A stretch of DNA of 64,000 nucleotides from Nonomuraea aurantiaca (GTDB lineage: Bacteria > Actinomycetota > Actinomycetes > Streptosporangiales > Streptosporangiaceae). Numbering within the stretch: position 1 is the first letter of the stretch; every line of letters starts with the position of its first letter. The stretch is taken from NCBI RefSeq assembly GCF_020215705.1, contig NZ_JAIWNB010000002.1, positions 620,001-684,000 of the forward strand, written 5' to 3'. Shown here in pieces: positions 59,710 through 64,000 of this stretch. The position numbers were made by a program, and so were the translations under genes. Below the pieces are notes generated by a model. That model did no database searches. It worked only from the letters and a program-made list of their open reading frames with translations, and was not told the origin of the DNA.

Positions 59710-61926
59710 GTGTTCCGCGACCGCAAGTCCAGCGTGCGGTGGGTCCTTCCCGAGGGGCATTACGACCCTGTGGTGGGTGACGGGGTCAGGTGGCGCGACT
59801 ATGAGCGCGCCGCCGACTCGGACCTACTCGCCTCCCCCCTCTCGACCCCGGCCCCGCCCTCTTCCACCCACCTATCGCCTAACTCGCCGTCGTCGGGCCG
59901 CCCACCGTCTGGCCCGCCGTCTTCGGGCGGCCTATCGCCTTCCTCAGGTCGGCTATCGCCCAGCTCGCCGCCTTCCGGCAGCCCATCGACGTATTCGGGC
60001 CGTCCGTCGCCGAGCTCGATGGCTTCGGGCGGTCCAGCGCCCGCCTCGCCCTCTCCCGCCCACTCATCGCCCGACTCACCACCCGAATGGCCAGGGACTC
60101 CGTGGGGCGCCTCACTGACCGCACTATCGGGTCCGTCGACGGGACGGTCGGCGGCGCAATGGCCGACCCCGATGGAACGGTCCACAGCGCGGTGGCCGGC
60201 CCCGCCGGAACGGTCGGCCGTGGTTGGGGAGTCGACCGTCGCTGGGAAGTCGGCGGTGGCTGGCGGATCGGCCGGAGCTGGGGGGTCGGTTGAGCAGCGG
60301 GCCACTCCGTCGGCTGGGGAGTCGGTCGCGCCGTGGGCCGACCCGTCTGGTGCTCCGCCTGGCACGTCGTCGAGTGCCCACCCACCCACGCCCTCGGCCG
60401 GTTCCGCGTCCGTACGGTCGGCAGCCTCGCGGGGCGCCTCATCGGTCGGGCGGCACGGCGCGCCTGCCTCCCGGCACTCGGCGTCGAGCGGTGTGCCGGG
60501 TGGCATGGCGCAAGCGGGGGAATCAGCGGTGGCCCACGGGCCCGCGCCCGCGAGTGGCTCGGTGGCCGAGAGCGGCCGGGTGCCCGGGAGCGGCCTGGTG
60601 TCCGACGGCGGCGCGGTGTCCACGAGCGGCTCGGTCCCCTGGGGCGGAACGGCGTCTCGGAGCGGCGCGGTCTCTGAGAGCGGCTCGCTGCCCGGTGGTG
60701 GCGCGGTGTCTCGGAGCGGATCGGTGCCCGAGAGCGGCCGGGGGTCCTCTGCGTCTGAGGGCGGCGCGGTCTCTGGGAACGGCCTGGTCTCCGGACGTGG
60801 CTCGGTCTCCAGGAGCGGCGCGGTGGCCGGGAGCGGCGCGGTGGCCGAGGCGGTGTCTCGGGGTGGGTCGGTGCCCGGGAGTGACTTGGACTCCGGGAGT
60901 GGGTCGGACTCGGCAGGTGGCTCGGCGTTCGTGGAAGGCGCAGGGGTTGCCAGCGGCGGGGTCGGCGGTGGCGGGGTCAGCGGCGGTGCGGGTGGGCCGG
61001 GCGCTGGGATGACGGGTGGGGCCGGGATGTTCGGGGGGTCGGCGGCGGCCATTTTGGGGCTCTCGCCGGACAGCGCTTTGCCGGGCTCAGGGGTTGGAGC
61101 GGTTGGGTCGCAGGGAGCCGGGGCGGGATCGGCTGGGCGGCAGGCGACCGGGACCAAAGGTCCTGGTTGGCAGGGGATCGGGATCGAGACGGCTGGGCGG
61201 CAGGGGACTGAGGCCGAAGGCTCTGGTCGGCAGGGTGCCGGGACCGGAAAACCTGGGTGGCAGGGGATCGGTGCGGGGGCGGCTGGGTGGCAGGCGGTCG
61301 CTGAGCGGGATTGGTTCGATCGGTCGCATCGGCCGCCGAGGTTGGTCGGTTACCGGCCCTACGGGGTGCCTGGAGGGCTGGTGAAGCCCGACGCTCAGGT
61401 GGAGCACGATCTGGCGCTGGCGATTCCGCTAGGTACGCGGTTTCCCGATCCGCGCGGCACGTGGGTCAGGCTGATCAACGGCGGTGGTCCGGCCGATGAC
61501 CCGTTTCGGGCGTCCAACGCCGCCGACTGCGCGCTGGCCGTACTGTCCACCTGGCACGGCGAGCCTGCTGCGGCGGCGCCGAGGGTGCCGGAGTACGACC
61601 GGATCGGCCGGCCGCAGCTCACCGGTGAGGCCGGGGGTACGGGGCGGATCGAGCGGTGGGTGGGGCAGCGATTCCAGTATCTGGGGCAAGGGCGGCACGC
61701 CTACCCGATGGTGGCGCGGCGGCTGTTGGAGGCGGGCCACGGGGCGGCGGCCGTGATCGTGGTGCGCTGGCCCGGCGGCGGGTCTCATGCGTGGAACGCC
61801 GTCAACTCGGGCGGCGAGGTGATCTGGATCGATGCCCAGCGGGGTCACATGGCCGTTGAGCCGCCCTATACAACCGTGACCGGGGTGTTCTGTGTGATCG
61901 TTGACAGGCAGGGGCAACCGGGATGA
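59710..61926 (+). CDS. Large low-complexity protein with C-terminal papain-fold (Tox-PL-like glutamine deamidase) domain
   Basis: 738 residues from GTG 59710; AGGAGG fixes the start, though the frame is open far upstream inside the preceding gene. Residues 1-40 are a compact head (R-K-S-S-V-R-W-V-L-P-E-G-H-Y-D-P). Residues ~40-515 are Ser/Gly/Pro/Ala-rich and repetitive, with S-G-S-V and S-G-A-V units, then 11-13-residue W-Q-G-I-G and R-Q-G-T-G units. The C-terminal ~150 residues resemble the papain-like toxin fold: C607 (N-A-A-D-C-A-L-A-V-L), H693 (G-S-H-A-W-N-A-V-N) and D708 (I-W-I-D-A-Q-R-G). Glutamine deamidase or protease activity is inferred. No signal peptide is visible. An Imm35-like gene overlaps its stop (ATGA), the toxin-immunity layout. 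Confidence 0.75.
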   Translation: MFRDRKSSVRWVLPEGHYDPVVGDGVRWRDYERAADSDLLASPLSTPAPPSSTHLSPNSPSSGRPPSGPPSSGGLSPSSGRLSPSSPPSGSPSTYSGRPSPSSMASGGPAPASPSPAHSSPDSPPEWPGTPWGASLTALSGPSTGRSAAQWPTPMERSTARWPAPPERSAVVGESTVAGKSAVAGGSAGAGGSVEQRATPSAGESVAPWADPSGAPPGTSSSAHPPTPSAGSASVRSAASRGASSVGRHGAPASRHSASSGVPGGMAQAGESAVAHGPAPASGSVAESGRVPGSGLVSDGGAVSTSGSVPWGGTASRSGAVSESGSLPGGGAVSRSGSVPESGRGSSASEGGAVSGNGLVSGRGSVSRSGAVAGSGAVAEAVSRGGSVPGSDLDSGSGSDSAGGSAFVEGAGVASGGVGGGGVSGGAGGPGAGMTGGAGMFGGSAAAILGLSPDSALPGSGVGAVGSQGAGAGSAGRQATGTKGPGWQGIGIETAGRQGTEAEGSGRQGAGTGKPGWQGIGAGAAGWQAVAERDWFDRSHRPPRLVGYRPYGVPGGLVKPDAQVEHDLALAIPLGTRFPDPRGTWVRLINGGGPADDPFRASNAADCALAVLSTWHGEPAAAAPRVPEYDRIGRPQLTGEAGGTGRIERWVGQRFQYLGQGRHAYPMVARRLLEAGHGAAAVIVVRWPGGGSHAWNAVNSGGEVIWIDAQRGHMAVEPPYTTVTGVFCVIVDRQGQPG

Positions 61927-62192
61927 ATCTCGAGCAGGCCAGGGCGCTGGCGGAGGAGTACTTCAACGGGGCGCGGCGGGTGGACGATTCCGTCTCGGTG
62001 GGGATTTATGGGTTCAATGAGGGCTATGTCGCTTGGGTGCGAGAGCCTGATCTCGACGACCCGGCCACCCTGCCCAGTACGGTCGGCGGGGGCTGCATCG
62101 TGATCGACAAAGTGTCCGGTGAGGTGGTCACCCGGCCGCTCCTCGATCCGGAAACGGTTGCCGAGCTCTGGCCCGGCCGTACCCCTCGCTGA
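61923..62192 (+). CDS. Imm35-like immunity protein candidate
   Basis: 89 residues, starting within the stop codon of the toxin-like gene (ATGA). It resembles Imm35/YrhB-type proteins: N-terminal helix E-Q-A-R-A-L-A-E-E-Y-F-N, strand G-Y-V-A-W-V-R-E-P, then G-G-G-C-I-V-I-D-K-V-S-G-E-V-V and a C-terminal helix. Such proteins neutralise papain-fold and other toxins. Overlap and co-translation support a pairing with the upstream protein. Binding is not demonstrated; it may be a general YrhB-like protein. Confidence 0.7.
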   Translation: MNLEQARALAEEYFNGARRVDDSVSVGIYGFNEGYVAWVREPDLDDPATLPSTVGGGCIVIDKVSGEVVTRPLLDPETVAELWPGRTPR

Positions 62193-62224
62193 TCGGCCGT
62201 ACCCGGACGAGCGGGGGCCGGGGT

Positions 62225-62258
62225 GCGGGACGGCGAGGGATGCGGCTCGCCGCCCCGC
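62225..62258 (+). terminator. Hairpin terminator after the immunity-like gene
   Basis: GCGGGACGGCGAG (62225-62237) pairs with CTCGCCGCCCCGC (62246-62258), 13 bp with one A-C mismatch and an 8-nt loop, followed by ATGGTTTCCT. It ends the toxin-immunity transcript; the next gene is convergent. Confidence 0.7.
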
Positions 62259-62306
62259 ATGGTTTCCTATCCGGAAATTGTCGTCTTTATCGTGATTTGT
62301 CGGTGT

Positions 62307-64000
62307 TTATCCGGTTGCTAGTGAGCCCACGATCGACGCCCGAGCCGCCCGCCGCGCCGGTAGTACCGCGGCCAGCACCCCGGCCAGCCCCGACAGCACC
62401 ACGAACAGCGTGATCTGTCCCACCGGCACCACGAACCAGGCACCATCGATCATCGCCCGCATCGCCGCCCACCCGAACACGCCGCCGAGCACCACCCCGA
62501 CCACCGCCCCGATGAGCCCGAGCACCAGCGCCTCCACCGAGAGCATCCGCCGCAGCTGTGACCTGGTCAGCCCGAGGGCCCGCAGCAGTGCCGACTCCCT
62601 GGTCCGCTCATGTACCGACAGCGACAGCGTGTTGGCGATGCCTAGCAGCGAGATCAGGATCGCCAGGCCCAGCAGCCCGGTGATGATCATCAGCAACATG
62701 TCCAGCGTGTCGTCGAACTGCCCCCGCACCTCCGTCGCGCTCGTCACCTGGACCATCGGGTAGGCCGCCGTCGCCGCGTCCACCACCTTGCGCGCCTGGG
62801 CGGGGGGCACGCCGTCCTTGATGTTCACCATCAGCCGCGTGTCGGGTAGCCGGCCGAAGTACTCCTCGAAGGGCTGCTCGGCCACGGTGAACATCGGCAG
62901 GGACGCATCGCCCGAGAGAACGGCGACCACCCGCAACGTGACGGTCCCGCCCTTGGGGGTCCGCACCGCCACTGTGCCGCCGACCCGCAGCCCGAACTGG
63001 TTGGCCGCGGGGACGGCCACCGCGACCTGCCCCGGCTCCAGCCGGTCCAGCGAACCGGACCGTACCTCCGGCTTGAAGGGGCCGTTGAAGGTGCCGACCC
63101 GCACCGAATCGCCGGAGCCGGAGATCTTGGCCTTGGCCGCGCGGATCTGGACGACCGAGGCCAGTTCCGGACTGCGCCGCAGCGCGTCGGCCACCGGCCG
63201 GGGGACGGCGGCGTCGCGCTCCTGGGGGGCCACCAGGTAGTCGATCGGGAACTGGTTGTCGAGCTTGGTCGTCATCGTCTCCCGCGTCGAGGCGGTGACC
63301 ACCGAGATCAGCGTCATGAGCGTCACGCCGATGGTCAGCGCCACGGTCGTGGTGGCGGCCCGGCGGGGATTGCGTCCGGAGTTGTCCACGGCCAGCCGTC
63401 CCGGCACGCCGAACAGCCTGGCCGGGATCCAGCCGATCAGCGCGCTCAGCGGCTTGACCAGCACCGGTCCGAGGATGAGCACCCCCAGGAAGGTCAGCGC
63501 GCCACCGCCCATGACGACGAAGAGCGGCACCATCTGGCCCGGCTCCATCCCCAGCGCCCCGTAGCCGGCCGCGCCGAGCCCGGCGATGAGGAAGAGCGCG
63601 GCGAGGACCACGCGTACGACGCCGGTACGGAACGTCTGCTCCTCCACCTGCATGCCCAGCGCCGCGATCGGCGCGACCCGGGTGGCGGCCCGCGCGGGCA
63701 GCAGGGCCGCCCCCACGGTGACCAGCAGGCCGAGGCCCAGCCCGCTGAGCACCATGACCGGGGTCAGCGCGATGGCCGCGTTCGTGGGCAGCGGGGCGTC
63801 GAGCGCGCCCAGTACGGCCAGCGTGGCCGCCCCCAGGCCGTAGCCCGCGAGCAGGCCGAGCGCGGACGACAGGAGGCCGACGGCGGTGGACTCCAGCACG
63901 ATCGAGCCGAACACCTGCCCGCGCGTGGCGCCGATGCAGCGCAGCAGCGCCATCTCCCTGGCCCGCTGCGCGACGAGGATGTTGAAGGTGTTGTAGATGA
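62307..64000 (-). CDS. ABC transporter permease, MacB/FtsX type, 5' end outside window
   Basis: The frame continues past base 64000, so the N-terminus is missing; 564 residues are visible. It holds two FtsX cores: [13 protein letters not shown] and, 400 residues later, [13 protein letters not shown], each with three helices. Between them is an extracytoplasmic MacB-like domain ([11 protein letters not shown] boundary, then beta-rich). Such eight- to ten-helix permeases export antimicrobial peptides or lipoproteins with a separate ATPase, expected upstream. It ends [12 protein letters not shown]. Confidence 0.9.
   Translation of the reverse strand, partial: IYNTFNILVAQRAREMALLRCIGATRGQVFGSIVLESTAVGLLSSALGLLAGYGLGAATLAVLGALDAPLPTNAAIALTPVMVLSGLGLGLLVTVGAALLPARAATRVAPIAALGMQVEEQTFRTGVVRVVLAALFLIAGLGAAGYGALGMEPGQMVPLFVVMGGGALTFLGVLILGPVLVKPLSALIGWIPARLFGVPGRLAVDNSGRNPRRAATTTVALTIGVTLMTLISVVTASTRETMTTKLDNQFPIDYLVAPQERDAAVPRPVADALRRSPELASVVQIRAAKAKISGSGDSVRVGTFNGPFKPEVRSGSLDRLEPGQVAVAVPAANQFGLRVGGTVAVRTPKGGTVTLRVVAVLSGDASLPMFTVAEQPFEEYFGRLPDTRLMVNIKDGVPPAQARKVVDAATAAYPMVQVTSATEVRGQFDDTLDMLLMIITGLLGLAILISLLGIANTLSLSVHERTRESALLRALGLTRSQLRRMLSVEALVLGLIGAVVGVVLGGVFGWAAMRAMIDGAWFVVPVGQITLFVVLSGLAGVLAAVLPARRAARASIVGSLATG

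Overview
The window is high-GC actinomycete DNA. Streptosporangiales (Nonomuraea/Streptosporangium-like) is the best fit; this is inferred from gene content and order, because no rRNA or phylogenetic marker was searched. Supporting features are a NucS mismatch endonuclease, a FilP/Scy-type coiled-coil protein beside methylmalonyl-CoA epimerase and a thiolase (the Streptomyces SCO5396-SCO5399 neighbourhood), and a long block matching the Mycobacterium tuberculosis Rv1330c-Rv1341 order: pncB, clpS, DUF2017, mec, cysO, cysM, murI, an MBL phosphodiesterase, rph and rdgB. I found no tRNA, rRNA, CRISPR array, insertion sequence or prophage.

Layout. 1-2.6 kb: the end of an ABC-2 permease, a DesK/NarX-type histidine kinase without an adjacent response regulator, and a STAS protein. 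2.7-6.9 kb (minus strand): a carotenoid oxygenase, GNAT acetyltransferase, aldehyde dehydrogenase and TetR group that looks like a catabolic unit (oxidative cleavage to an aldehyde, then oxidation to an acid). 6.9-8.8 kb: NucS, a small zinc-motif protein and an alpha/beta hydrolase reached through a striking poly-C tract. 8.9-18.6 kb: a secreted LamG protein and a 2082-residue RHS protein with a long Lys/Arg/Ala-rich tail, expressed from a promoter whose -10 is covered by a palindrome. 18.7-25.1 kb: an SDR, a hydrolase, an AI-2E-type permease, a FilP/Scy-like protein, methylmalonyl-CoA epimerase and a thiolase. 25.1-31.3 kb: a 50-residue protein, DUF4230, a polytopic membrane protein, MarR, a CnoX-like thioredoxin/TPR protein, a cytidylate-kinase-like protein and malic enzyme. 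31.6-42.3 kb: two MFS exporters divergent from TetR genes, a small protein with three tandem LPRTG motifs, YqgE/AlgH, DUF3039, a secreted metalloprotease, a third MFS protein and a repeat-rich membrane protein. 42.4-57.8 kb: a helicase, a second STAS protein, nicotinamide salvage (PncB-PncA), ClpS, the Mec-CysO-CysM cysteine pathway with a 23-residue ORF inserted before cysO, a DUF3352 protein with a Tyr/Gly/Gln-rich head, a thioesterase, MurI, MBL, MFS, Rph and RdgB. 57.8-64 kb: a membrane-anchored sulfite-oxidase-like enzyme, a large low-complexity protein ending in a papain-fold (Tox-PL-like) domain with an overlapping Imm35-like partner, and a truncated FtsX-type permease.

Expression signals. 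A TANNNT hexamer lies 6-8 nt upstream of the start codon of at least a dozen genes, as in leaderless transcripts, and in several cases it fixes the start. Terminators are mostly strong hairpins without U-tracts. Short tandem repeats of 15-33 bp sit repeatedly at gene ends and in intergenic DNA.

The best candidates for undescribed biology are the Tox-PL/Imm35-like pair with an unusual N-terminus, the short ORF and complementary segments upstream of cysO, the RHS protein with a polycationic tip, and the triple-LPXTG surface protein. All start choices, family names and regulatory sites were read by eye without database searches.
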